This document shows, piece by piece, positions 38,432 through 47,548 of a DNA stretch of 64,000 nt. Each line of letters starts with the position of its first letter. Position 1 is the stretch's first letter. The position numbers and the translations under genes are program-made. The DNA lies in NCBI GenBank assembly GCA_965226695.1, contig OZ245405.1:3472001-3536000 (forward strand). Direction: 5' to 3'. The notes beneath the pieces were generated by a model. It had not been told where the DNA came from, did not search any database, and saw nothing but the letters and a program-made list of their open reading frames with translations. The stretch is from CATOSD01 sp965226695 (GTDB lineage: Bacteria; Chloroflexota; Dehalococcoidia; Lucifugimonadales; CATOSD01).

Positions 38432-40825
38432 ATGCAACAGGGCGACGAGAAGACTCCAGCGAACGACTTGCAGCGCGATCGCCTCTCCAAGCTGAGCGAG
38501 GCCAGCCTGCGCATCAATGAGAGCCTCGAATTCGAGACCGTCTTACAAGATGTCCTGGACAGCGCTCGTTCGCTGACGGACGCCACGTACGGCGTGGTCA
38601 CCCTGGTGGATGTCAAGAACAAGGTAGAGCGACTGCTCTCGTCGGGGTTCGCGCCAACAGAGACCAGTCGCCTCTGGGATTGGCCGAATGGGCCCGAGCT
38701 CTTCGACTACCTGGTCACGATTTCAAGGCCCTTGCGGCTGCGCGACCTTGTCAGCCACACCCAGGAGTTGAGTCTACCCGAGCTCCGTCTACCTATGTCT
38801 GAGAGCCCGCCGTTCTCGTTCTTGGCGGCTCCAATCCGCCATCGTGGCGAGGGAGTCGGCCACTTCTTTCTGGCCGCAAAGGAAGGCGGGCGTGAGTTCA
38901 GCCAGGACGACGAGGAAATCCTGGTCATGTTCGCCTCTCAAGCGGCATTGGTAATCGCCAACGCCCGTCGTCGCCGTGACGAGCAGCGCGCGACGAAGGA
39001 CCTGGAGACATTGATTAACATCTCTCCCGTGGGTATTGTCGTCTTTGACGCGCGGACCGGCGACCCGGTGTCGTTCAACCGTGAGGCAGCAAGGATCGTC
39101 GGCGATCTGAGCGATCCCGGAAGCAGTCCGGAAGAGCTTTTTGAACTTCCGATCGTCCGGCGGGCGGACGGCCGGAAGTTCTCGCTGCGCGAGTTTCCCC
39201 TGGCGCAGGCGCTGCGCAGCGGCGAGACCGTCAGGGCGGAGGAGATCGTCCTCGTGGCCCCAGACGGCCGATCGATCACGACGCTGATGAACGCCGCTCC
39301 GATCCATTCGGAAGAAGATGGCGAGTTGGATTCGGTGGTCGTGACGTTGCAGGATCTGACGCCACTCGAGGAACTGGAGCGCCTGCGCGCCGATTTCCTC
39401 GCCAAGGTGAGCCACGAACTGCGCGCGCCACTGTCCACAATCAAAGGCTCGTCAACCACGCTGCTCCAGGCCTTGTCCGATCTCGATCCGGCCGAGATGC
39501 ACCAGTTCCACCGGATCATCGACGAGCAGGCCGACTACATGCGCGACCTGATCAGCGATCTACTGGACGTGGCCAGAATCGAGACAGGGGCGCTACCGGT
39601 TACTCCCGAACCGTCCGAGCTGGCCAGACTGGTGGACGAGGCCAGGGCCAGGCTCCAGGGCGGAGGCGGCAACAGCAAACTACGGATCGAGCTCGCGCCG
39701 AACCTGCCGCTGGTGATGGCGGATAGGCGCAGGATCGTCCAGGTCCTGAGCAACTTGCTCGCCAACGCCGCCAGATTCTCGCGAGAATCGTCCGCCATCA
39801 CCGTGAGCGCGGTACAGGACGGGATCCATGTGGCGGTCACGGTCGCGGACCAAGGCAAGGGACTGTCGTCCGCGCGATTGCAGTACATCTTCAGCAAGCT
39901 CTCGCCCACCGACAGCGAGGAAGGCGGCCGCGACTCAGAGGGCTCCGGGCTGGGTCTCGCGATCTGCAAGGGCATCGTCGAGGCGCATGGGGGACGAATC
40001 TGGGCGGAGAGCGACGGGCCCGATCTGGGCACACGGTTCATGTTCACATTGCCGGCCGCCGAATCGACAGCGATCCCATTGTCCAACGAATCGAATCCGC
40101 GTTCTGCTGGCACCTCACGCACAGAAACAGAGCCACGGCGCGTGCTCGTCGTGGACGACGACCCGCAGATGCTGCGTTACGTGCGCGATGCTCTTTCGAA
40201 GGCGGACTACGCGCCGCTGGTGACCGGCGACCCACAGGACGCGCTGCGCCTCATGGAGGAGAAGCAACCCGACCTCGTCCTGCTCGACTTGATGCTGCCG
40301 GGGACCGATGGAATCGAGCTGATGGCGGAGATGCTGAAGGTCGCGGATGTACCGGTGATCTTCCTGTCCGTCTATCGACAAGACGAAATCATCGCGCGCG
40401 CCCTGGATACCGGGGCCGTCGACTATGTGGTCAAGCCATTCTCGCCAACCGAGCTCATCGCCAGGGTCCGGGCGGCCCTGCGCAGGAGCGCCATGCCTGA
40501 ACCGGCCGAGCCCTATGTTCTGGGCCCCTTGGTCGTGGATCGCGCCCGCCACTCCGTCACTGTTGCCGGCAGACCGATTTCGCTCACGGCGATTGAATAC
40601 CGGCTGCTCTTCGAACTCTCCGCCCGGGCCGGCCAGATTCTGACCTATGAGCACCTACTCAGTCGCATCTGGAAAATGGACAAGGCGGGTGACTTGCGTC
40701 CGATGCGGACGGTCGTCAGAAACCTCCGGCAGAAACTGGGTGACGACGCGAAGCAACCAGCGTATATCTTCACCGAGCCTCGCATCGGCTACCGGATGGC
40801 GAGACCGGACAAGCAGATCGAGTGA
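38432..40825 (+). CDS. Soluble fused two-component regulator: GAF-PAS-HisKA-HATPase-REC-winged helix
   Basis: About 797 residues from ATG 38432 (CGGAG seven to eight bases upstream). Order: GAF domain (20-185, VLQDVLDSARSLTDATYGVV); PAS (190-310, LINISPVGIVVFDARTGDPV); HisKA with His328 (FLAKVSHELRAPLSTIKGSS); HATPase (LLANAARFSRES, GSGLGLAICKGIVEAHGG). Then comes a receiver with Asp619 (LVLLDLMLP) and an OmpR-type winged helix (SLTAIEYRLLFELSARAGQI, YIFTEPRIGYRMARP). No membrane segment or signal peptide. Kinase, receiver and DNA-binding output are on one chain, so phosphotransfer can be intramolecular and the signal is probably cytoplasmic (GAF/PAS ligand). A collapsed copy lies at 41510-42451. 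Target genes are unknown. Confidence 0.92.
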   Translation: MQQGDEKTPANDLQRDRLSKLSEASLRINESLEFETVLQDVLDSARSLTDATYGVVTLVDVKNKVERLLSSGFAPTETSRLWDWPNGPELFDYLVTISRPLRLRDLVSHTQELSLPELRLPMSESPPFSFLAAPIRHRGEGVGHFFLAAKEGGREFSQDDEEILVMFASQAALVIANARRRRDEQRATKDLETLINISPVGIVVFDARTGDPVSFNREAARIVGDLSDPGSSPEELFELPIVRRADGRKFSLREFPLAQALRSGETVRAEEIVLVAPDGRSITTLMNAAPIHSEEDGELDSVVVTLQDLTPLEELERLRADFLAKVSHELRAPLSTIKGSSTTLLQALSDLDPAEMHQFHRIIDEQADYMRDLISDLLDVARIETGALPVTPEPSELARLVDEARARLQGGGGNSKLRIELAPNLPLVMADRRRIVQVLSNLLANAARFSRESSAITVSAVQDGIHVAVTVADQGKGLSSARLQYIFSKLSPTDSEEGGRDSEGSGLGLAICKGIVEAHGGRIWAESDGPDLGTRFMFTLPAAESTAIPLSNESNPRSAGTSRTETEPRRVLVVDDDPQMLRYVRDALSKADYAPLVTGDPQDALRLMEEKQPDLVLLDLMLPGTDGIELMAEMLKVADVPVIFLSVYRQDEIIARALDTGAVDYVVKPFSPTELIARVRAALRRSAMPEPAEPYVLGPLVVDRARHSVTVAGRPISLTAIEYRLLFELSARAGQILTYEHLLSRIWKMDKAGDLRPMRTVVRNLRQKLGDDAKQPAYIFTEPRIGYRMARPDKQIE

Positions 40826-40829
40826 TTCG

Positions 40830-41236
40830 CGGCGTGCGGCGGTGGCATGGAAGACAGCGGCCAGCTCGTCCTCGTGGATGTGCGTCGAGCCGTCGGCGTG
40901 CTCGTGGTCGAGCTTCTGACTGAACGCCGCGCGCTACAGCTCGTGGCTGCTGACGAGTGCGCCCTGCTGTGACGCGTCGAGGCGGTACAGCCGGACGCTG
41001 CCGCTCGCCTCGAGGATCAGCGAGGCGTCCGAGCGGAAGAAGCCGAGGGCGAGGCGGTTCTGGCCGGCGGCCAGCGCCGAGTTGAGCACGACCGGCTGCA
41101 CTTCGGGATCGAACGTCTCGCCAACGGCGCGCGCTGAGAAGTCGAGCGACTGCGGCGCCACGTCTTCCCCCGACCCGCCGGCAACCGTGAGGTTGACGAG
41201 GAGTGCAAGGAGGGCGGCGATCGGTGCCGCTCGCAA
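40830..41236 (-). pseudogene. Secreted beta-sandwich protein with internal stop
   Basis: A signal peptide (MRAAPIAALLALLVNLTVA) is followed by QSLDFSARAVGETFDPEVQP, VVLNSALAAGQNRLALGFFR and ASGSVRLYRLDAS, an Ig-like secreted domain. A TAG at 40934 ends the frame. The same frame then reads LDHEHADGSTHIHEDELAA, a His-rich continuation that looks like the original protein. The C-terminus is lost at the end of the kinase gene. Metal binding is only a guess from the His-rich part. Confidence 0.55.
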
Positions 41237-41509
41237 GCCTGGCCGGGAACGCCAGCGAGAGGCGGCAGGGGCTCACGGGGAACGATCGGATACGGTCATG
41301 TCACGTCCCTTCGCGGCCCGCCGGGGCGACAAACAATAGCGGTGGAATTGCAGAGCTCGCCGGTCACCGGAGGCATCTCTCACGTCGTCATCTACGCCAC
41401 CGCGCCCGTCAGCGAGTGTTGGGCTGTCGGCTCCATCATCAGCAGACGTGTAAGATAGCCGTGAGAATGTCGGCGACTTTTCGTGAGTTGGTGCAGGGTG
41501 GCGGGTGAA

Positions 41510-42451
41510 CAGCTCCGCCAGCAGGACATGCCGGAGCGGATGCTCCTCTTCGACCATCTGCGCCGACTTCCCGGTCCGCTGCGCACTCCCGACCTCGCCA
41601 GCTACACCATGTCCTGGGTATGGGCGAGTTCAGCGCCCTGCCGGTGGGCCCATTCCTGGCGGCGCCGCTGCGCCACCGGAGGGAAGGCGTGGGCAACATC
41701 TTCCTGGCGAAGGGAGGTGGGCGCGAGAGTTCGACGAGGAGGACGAGGAGACCCTGGTGATGTTCGCCGCGCAGGCGGCGATGGTCATCGCCAACGCCCG
41801 CCGGTACCGGGACGAACAGCGGGCGAGGAACGACCTGGAGACCCTGATAGACACATCTCCGGTGGGAGTGGCGGTCTTCGACGCCGGGACGGGAGCCCCG
41901 GGGTCCTTCAACCGGGAGGCGCGAAGGATCGTCGAAGGTCTGTGGAAGCTGGACCAGTCGCCGGAGCAGTTCCTCGAGAATCTTACCGTCCGTCGGGCCG
42001 ACGGGCGGGATGTCTCCCTCCAGGAGTTGTCCATGGCCCAGGCGCTCAACGAAGGCGAGACGGTGCAGTCCGGGGAGATCCTCCTCCAAGTGCCGGACGG
42101 GCACAGCGTCACCGCGTTGGTGAACGCCACGCCCATCCGCTCGAGCGCCGGGTGACCCTCGCCGGTCGTCCCGTCCAGCTGACCGCCACAGAGTACGGGA
42201 CGCTCGCCGAGCTTTCGGCCAACGGCGGGCGCGTGCTGACCTACGAGCATCTGCTGAGACGGGTCTGGGGGCTCGACGCCGACGTCCGCCCGATGCGGAC
42301 CACCATATGCAGCATCCGCCGCAAGCTGGGCGACGACGCCGAAAACCCTGCCTACATCTTCACCGAGCCCCGCGTCGGCTACCGGATGCCGGAGGGGGAG
42401 GGGCAGGTCAACGGGAAGGACATCTCCAATACCGCGGGTCAGAATGCATAG
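41510..42451 (+). pseudogene. Collapsed copy of the GAF-PAS-kinase-regulator fusion
   Basis: In successive frames: HHVLGMGEFSALPVGPF and LRHRREGVGNIFLAKGGGRE (GAF), FDEEDEETLVMFAAQAAMVI, then PAS (LIDTSPVGVAVFDAGTGAPG, VTALVNATPIRSSAG). At about 42150 it jumps directly to the winged helix (VTLAGRPVQLTATEYGTLAE, YIFTEPRVGYRMPEG). The HisKA, HATPase and receiver present in the copy at 38432 are deleted. The stop overlaps the start of the next kinase gene. Confidence 0.85.
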
Positions 42452-43778
42452 TCCCGACTCGACCTCGTCACCGAGCTACTCAAACCCTCGGAGTCGCGCT
42501 TTGCGACTGCTCGCCGCAGTAACCGGCGCTTCTTCAGCGAGCCGTCGGAGCTCACGAGCAGGCGACGCGGATGAGTTGCGGTATCCGGCGACGCTATCTG
42601 TCTGGGTGCGCTGGTTCATTGTCATCGTCTGCGTGATCCTATTGATCTACCGCCCCGTATTTACCATCTTCACATATGTCGCTTACGCAAGCTGCCTCGC
42701 ACTGCTCGTAGCGTCAAACGGGTACGTTCACTACCGCGTCCGGTCAGGTCGTGCAGTGACATTGCGCTGGATGCTTGCTCTCAGCGCTACGGACGTGGCC
42801 CTGATTACGGCCGGCATGGTAGTCCTCGGCGGCTTCAGCCACTTCTTGTTCTACTTGCTGTACTACCCTGCCCTGGCCTGGTTCGCTGTCTTCTTCAGCT
42901 CCTTCAGACTCACCTTCGCGTGGGTGACGATGGTGGCCGTCATTTACGCTATCGTGAGCCTGACGGTGGGAGAAGGTCTCGACCTTGAGGCAAGAGACGA
43001 CAAGGCGCTGCTTGCAAGAATCGCCGTCATGTATGCGGTAGTGACGCCCGTTAATCTGGTCTCCAGCTCCGAGAGGATGAAAAGGCGGGAGGCCGTGGAA
43101 CGGGAGCGAGCGCTTCAAAGGGAGCGTATCGAGCTTTCCCAGACCATCCACGACACCGTGGCGCAGTCCGTGTACGTCGTGGGACTGGGTGTCGAGACGG
43201 CCAAGCATCTGGCCACGGAGGCCAGCGCTGGATTGGCGGCCAGGCTGGAGGCGATCCACGACATGTCCAGAACGGCCATGTGGGAACTGAGGCACCCTAT
43301 TGACTCGGGTCAAATCTTCGAGGGACGGGACCTCGGGGAGGCCTTGGACTCCCACGCCTCCTCGTTCACCGCCATTACGTCCCTGCCCGTGGAGATCGTT
43401 CAGGCTGGCGAAGAACCCGACCTGCCGCCGCTCATCAGGGGGCTGCTTTTTGCGATCACCCACAACGCGATGACCAACGTGTTGCGCCACGCGCAAGCTA
43501 GCCGGGTCGAAGTCGCCCTCGCTTTCCAGGCCGACCACCTGTGTCTGTCCGTGTCGGACGACGGCATCGGGATACCCGAAGAGACCGTAGGATGGGGCCA
43601 CGGTCTCCGCAATATGGCCGCCAACGCGCAGCGCATGGGCGGACGTTTGGAGGTATCGCCAGGAGTTGGCGGAGTCGGCACCAGAGTAACCTGCGTAGTC
43701 CCCTACCAAGCGAATTCTGGAGGTACGTGGAGTGTCAGCACGAATGCCGATCAGAGTGATGCTCGTCGACGACAATGA
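42444..43778 (+). CDS. Membrane histidine kinase, DesK/NarX type (copy 3)
   Basis: 444 residues. A leader of about 50 residues precedes six membrane segments (LSVWVRWFIVIVCVILLIYR, then GGFSHFLFYLLYYPALAWFA). The linker ERERALQRERIELSQ leads to HisKA_3 with His236 (TIHDTVAQS) and the HATPase domain (HNAMTNVLRHA, SDDGIGIPEE). It is the same family as the kinases at 9855 and 11888. Its C-terminus overlaps the downstream receiver gene by 47 bases; the last 20 residues (after VTCVVPYQ) are unlike the other copies and may be read past the ancestral stop. The start overlaps the tail of the degenerate fusion gene. Confidence 0.88.
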   Translation: MHSPDSTSSPSYSNPRSRALRLLAAVTGASSASRRSSRAGDADELRYPATLSVWVRWFIVIVCVILLIYRPVFTIFTYVAYASCLALLVASNGYVHYRVRSGRAVTLRWMLALSATDVALITAGMVVLGGFSHFLFYLLYYPALAWFAVFFSSFRLTFAWVTMVAVIYAIVSLTVGEGLDLEARDDKALLARIAVMYAVVTPVNLVSSSERMKRREAVERERALQRERIELSQTIHDTVAQSVYVVGLGVETAKHLATEASAGLAARLEAIHDMSRTAMWELRHPIDSGQIFEGRDLGEALDSHASSFTAITSLPVEIVQAGEEPDLPPLIRGLLFAITHNAMTNVLRHAQASRVEVALAFQADHLCLSVSDDGIGIPEETVGWGHGLRNMAANAQRMGGRLEVSPGVGGVGTRVTCVVPYQANSGGTWSVSTNADQSDARRRQ

Positions 43779-44145
43779 AATCGTCCGGAAAGGCCTTCAA
43801 GAAGCGTTAGAATACTCGGATGACTTCACGGTGGTCGGGCAGACTGGCGAGGGAGAAGAAGCACTGGGTTTGGCGGAGAGGCTCCGGCCCGATGTGATTC
43901 TGATGGACGTGCTGATGCCCGGGAAGAACGGTATCGACGCGTGCCGGGAGATTACGACGGCGCTGCCCGACGCGAAAGTGCTCATGCTGAGCGCCTTTTC
44001 GGACCGTAGCGCCTCGAACAAGGCGGTGGCCGCGGGGGCGACGGGCTACTTGCCCAAGCTGTGGAGCAGGGATCAACTCTTGAACACCCTGCGAGACGTA
44101 GTGGAGGGGCGCTACGGCTCGTCCAATCGAAGCGCGGCTAGATGA
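43732..44145 (+). CDS. Response regulator receiver domain lacking its output domain
   Basis: 137 residues from GTG 43732 (GGAGG eight bases upstream; ATG 43744 also possible). A complete receiver: LVDDNEIVRKG, phospho-acceptor Asp59 (VILMDVLMPGKNG), VLMLSAFSD and YLPKLWSRDQ. It is close to the regulator at 11227, but the protein stops at residue 137, where the LuxR-type helix-turn-helix should follow. The sequence beyond runs into an IS256 tail (44252). It is either a truncated regulator or a stand-alone receiver acting as phosphate sink for kinase copy 3. Confidence 0.85.
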   Translation: MSARMPIRVMLVDDNEIVRKGLQEALEYSDDFTVVGQTGEGEEALGLAERLRPDVILMDVLMPGKNGIDACREITTALPDAKVLMLSAFSDRSASNKAVAAGATGYLPKLWSRDQLLNTLRDVVEGRYGSSNRSAAR

Positions 44146-44251
44146 GGGCGAGTCAGGTTGCCCGGGAAGTCCTGAGGGAGAGGACGCGTAGCCAAAGCTC
44201 TGGCGAAACCGCTGCACAGGACGATCCCACGGGCTCGATGACAATGCGGCC

Positions 44252-44350
44252 GGTCACGTCCCGCGAGTTGGTGTGACTGTGCACATCCTCATCAGTTCTC
44301 AACTGGCAGTCTGCAGCAGCACCTCCTCGCCTGACGCAGCCATGCGCCCC
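44252..44350 (-). pseudogene. IS256-type tail and terminal repeat
   Basis: Codons TPAGRMAASGEEVLLQTAS, then the terminal sequence ending cgggacgtgacc on the minus strand, as at the three other IS256 remnants. It is cut at the other side by the ISNCY element end. Confidence 0.7.
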
Positions 44351-44410
44351 GCCGGAGTGAGCGCGCACGCGCCCCGGCCCCCGGCGCTCTGTCGTCGGTC
44401 AGCGATTTGG

Positions 44411-45268
44411 TCAGTGCAACCGGTCAGCGATTCCGTCAGTCCCGCGACTGCTGTCGGAGGATGCCGCAGCGCCGTTGCGGCGTCCAGGCACGCCGTTGGA
44501 CCGGATGTAGCTGCTGACGGTGACGCGGGAGATCCCGAGCAGCCTGGCGGTCGCCCGCATCGAGAGCCCCTGCAGCTGCGCCTGCTGAATCGCCTTCCAG
44601 CGCGCGACTTGCCGGCTAGTGGGAGCGCGGAGCTTCGTGCTCCCCGCGTCGGCTCTGGCGACAGCGCCGTTGCCCGCACCCGTCATCGCTACGGCTGCAG
44701 TGACTACGGGGAGCCGCCGGAACGCGCCCCCGGAGCCGAGCCCCGAGGCGATGCGCTCGTGGTCCGGGTTCCGGGCGAGCTCGGAGAGCGGCGCCCTCAG
44801 CACGCCCGCACGCGGCGGTGCCTCGCGCGAGGGGACCGTCTCACCGTGGTGCTGGACGGAGAGCTCGCCGCTCGGCCGTTCCACCACCTCCACCCGCGTC
44901 CCGGCGTAGCTGGTCCGCCCGGGACCGGGGAGCAGCTGCAGCGTGCGCCAGCGGTACTTGACGGTGTTGTCGCGCGCGACGGTTCGGGGGTGCCGGAAGC
45001 TCAGGATGGACGCGAGGGGGAGCGCGGGATCGAGCGGGCGGTAGGCCACCTCGGGCTGCGCTGCCGGGACCCGGAAACGAGCGTCGAAGCGCGGCAGGAA
45101 GCGCTCGAGTACGGCCTGTGCCTCGGGGATGGTGGAGGCGGAAGCGTGGCGGAGTTCGGTCACCAGCCGGTCCTGGAAAGTGCCTGCGGCACGTTCCACG
45201 CGCCCCTTCGCCTGGGGTGAGCGGGCGAAGATCTGGGTGATCCCGAGTTCTGCCATCGCCCGCGCGAA
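44411..45268 (-). pseudogene. ISNCY transposase, C-terminal half
   Basis: Starts FARAMAELGITQIFARSPQA, followed by KGRVERAAGTFQDRLVTELR (catalytic Glu), FLPRFDARFRVP and a C-terminal helix-turn-helix-like part (QGLSMRATARLLGISRVTVS) to the stop at 44411. It is in frame with the N-terminal half at 46826-47548: STQ joins FARAM without loss once the inserted element is removed, giving about 526 residues. Confidence 0.85.
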
Positions 45269-45283
45269 CTTCTATGAGGGTCG

Positions 45284-45620
45284 TCTGATCCGCAAGGCCG
45301 ACGTGGCGGCCTTCTGCGCCGTTCTACCGATCGCGCCTCCCGTCCGCAGCCCTGTGGTGGTTGTCGGTGCCGATGCGAGTGGTGCCGCCGTCTTGTCCCC
45401 GGGACGTTGTGGTGACCGTGCTTCTATTCGCACTCGTCGAGGGGCCGCTCCGGGCCCGGTGCATGATGGTCAGCCTGTCTCCAGGAAATGGGCGCTGCAA
45501 TCTGAGTGCCGTCCTCGTTGGGACCAGTTCGCGCCGCAGTCGCCCGGGTGTCGGCATCTCCCACATCCTCCGAAGCCCACCAGCCGCCCGGTCGCCTCGC
45601 TCCTCGCGTGCTGCCTGCTG
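45284..45620 (-). ncRNA. Candidate bridge RNA region of the IS1111-type element
   Basis: 337 bases without coding potential lie between the transposase stop and the element's end. In IS1111-subgroup elements the guide (bridge) RNA for the recombinase comes from this 3' non-coding end. I infer the RNA from position only and have not derived its loops. Confidence 0.4.
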
Positions 45621-46712
45621 CTACGCCGCCTCGGCCACGTGCGCGTGGCGCAACGGCGCGTAGACCTCGCCGCTCTTCCAGAGCGCAAGCATCAGCACCG
45701 CCAGTCGCCTCGCGACCGCGACGACGGCACGCTTCTTCGCATTGCCGGCACCCGATTCCGCGTAACGCAGCCCCCATCGCCTGAGGTCGCTGTCGGGGCC
45801 GAACGGGCCCAGGATGTAATGCGCGGCCTGGTTCAGCACCCGGCGCAGCGCCGCGTCCCCCTCCTTCGTGATCCGCAGCTGGGGCTGCCGGTCACCGGAA
45901 TCGCGGCTCCGGGGCACCAGCCCCAGGTAGGGCCCCACCTCCCTGTTCTTGGGGAAGCGGGCCGGGTCCTCGATGGTGAGGATGAAGGTGAGCGAGGTGA
46001 TCGGGCCGACGCCCACGATCTGCCGGAGCGCACCGGTCTCCGCGTAGCGCTCGCACATCGCGGCGAGCTGCTTGTCGGCCTGCCGGATCTCCCCGGTGAG
46101 GTGCTCGATCTGCCGCAGCACCGGCAGCAGCGCCGGGCGTAGCTCTTCTGGGATGTGCGACTCGACCGCGCGGTGGAAGGCCGGCGCCGTGCAGCTCGGA
46201 AGCGCCGCGCCCCACGCCTTCACCGCGCCCCGGACGTGGTTGATGAGCGCGGTCCGCGCCCGCACGAGAGCGTCGCGGCTGCGGAGCACCTGGAGGTCCG
46301 CCTGTGCCGTGGCCCCCCGGTGCCGGATGGGGGCGAGGAGCTTCCGGTCGAATCGGCCGAGCCGGGCGAGGTGCTCGGCATCGGAGCGGTCGGTCTTGCG
46401 CTGGCTGCGCGCGATCAGCCTGACCTGCCTCGGGTTGGCGACGATCACGTCGTGACCGAGCTCCGCGAACATCCGGCTCAGCCACGGGGAACGCGGCCCC
46501 ACCTCCATCACCACCCGGGCGCCCTGCAGTGGGGTGAGCGCCCGCGTGAGCGCCGCGGTCGTGGTGCGGACTCGCTCCTCCCGCACGATCTCCCCGTCGC
46601 CACCGAGGACGCAGAGGTGGCTGTAGCGGTCGCTGACGTCGATGCCGACAGTCACGAGCTCCGCATCCCCCACCTTCCTGCTCTCTGTGGCATCTGATGT
46701 ACCCTGTGCCAC
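45621..46712 (-). CDS. IS110-family (IS1111-type) transposase
   Basis: 363 residues from GTG 46712, chosen because TAGGAGA lies about eight bases upstream and the family N-terminus (VTVGIDVSDRYSHLCVL) follows soon after. The N-terminal DEDD (RuvC-like) domain shows GIDVSD, VVMEVGP and KTDRSDAEHLARL. The C-terminal Tnp_20 domain has the serine-region signature (LRQIVGVGPITSLTFILTIE, EVGPYLGLVPRSRDSG). The frame is intact and full length. Together with its flanking repeats it should be able to recombine using its element-encoded RNA. Confidence 0.9.
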   Translation of the reverse strand: MAQGTSDATESRKVGDAELVTVGIDVSDRYSHLCVLGGDGEIVREERVRTTTAALTRALTPLQGARVVMEVGPRSPWLSRMFAELGHDVIVANPRQVRLIARSQRKTDRSDAEHLARLGRFDRKLLAPIRHRGATAQADLQVLRSRDALVRARTALINHVRGAVKAWGAALPSCTAPAFHRAVESHIPEELRPALLPVLRQIEHLTGEIRQADKQLAAMCERYAETGALRQIVGVGPITSLTFILTIEDPARFPKNREVGPYLGLVPRSRDSGDRQPQLRITKEGDAALRRVLNQAAHYILGPFGPDSDLRRWGLRYAESGAGNAKKRAVVAVARRLAVLMLALWKSGEVYAPLRHAHVAEAA

Positions 46713-46825
46713 GGTCGGTCTCCTATCTCTCTCGGCTCGCCTGAGCCGTTCTCCTGGGCCACCACGTGAGCCCGTGTCTGGAGGGGAAGTATCCCCTCTG
46801 AGGAGGGGGCCGACCCTCATGTCAT

Positions 46826-47548
46826 CTGGGTGGAGACCTTCAGCCCGCGCCGTCCGTCGGGGGAGGCCTTGAAGACGCCGTGGCGGTCGCTGTAGAGGGC
46901 GAGCGGGATGCCGCGGCGCCGCACGATCTCCTCCAACAGGAGGAGGCCGGCCGCTTCGGCCGCGTCGATGTAGCGGCGGACCGTCTGACGCGAGTAGCCG
47001 CGAGCGTCCTCGGTCGGGCGGAAGAGGGCGTGCACGGCGGCTCCGGTCGCGTCGTCGACGGCGAGCAGCAGGGCGAAGCGTGGCCCTCGGTCCTCGAGCC
47101 AGGCGTGGTGGCTGCCGTCGACCTGCAGCAGCATCCCCTCGCGGGACATCCGCTCGCGGCGGACGCGGTGCTCCGGGGGCCGGCGGCGTCGGGGACTCGC
47201 GATCCCGGCGCGCGCCAGGATCCGGCGGACGGTCCGGCTGCTCACGTCCAGACCCTCGTTCTCCCACAGCAGCTCAGTGAGGTGGGTGTGGTTGGCTCCC
47301 GGGTAGCGGGTGGTGGCGAGGCGCACCACGGCCGAGGCGACCTCGGCCGGGACGGCATTGTGCGGACGGCGCCCGCGGTTGCCGTGCCTCAGCGCGGAGA
47401 CTCCACGCGAGCGGTAGGCGGCGAGGAGCCGCCACGCGTGTCGCTCGCTGATGCCCAGGATTTCGGCGGCCTGCGAGGCCTGCAGATCTCCGGCGAACAC
47501 ACTGTCAAGGACGTAGCGCCGTGCTTCTTCGAACTGTTGCACTGTCAC
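46826..47548 (-). pseudogene. ISNCY transposase, N-terminal half
   Basis: GTG 47548 starts MTVQQFEEARRYVLDSV. Helix-turn-helix regions (GDLQASQAAEILGISERHAW) are followed by the first part of the rve core: LLQVDGSHHAWL (first Asp) and LALYSDRHGVF (second Asp). The frame is cut after STQ by the IS1111-type element; the remainder is at 44411-45268. The original protein would be functional if the insert were removed. Confidence 0.85.

Larger units (their letters stand above)
45269..46825 (-). mobile_element. IS110-family (IS1111-type) insertion element
   Basis: 1,557 bases bounded exactly by the two halves of the ISNCY reading frame. Subterminal inverted repeats atgagggtcg (45274-45283) and cgaccctcat (46811-46820) are a hallmark of the IS1111 subgroup. 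It holds an intact transposase and a non-coding segment of about 340 bases after it. It looks complete and recently inserted. Confidence 0.8.

Noticed and set aside
45621..47267. 548-residue minus-strand protein
   Set aside because: Only the last 363 residues are the IS110 transposase; the front is an out-of-frame reading of the ISNCY transposase.
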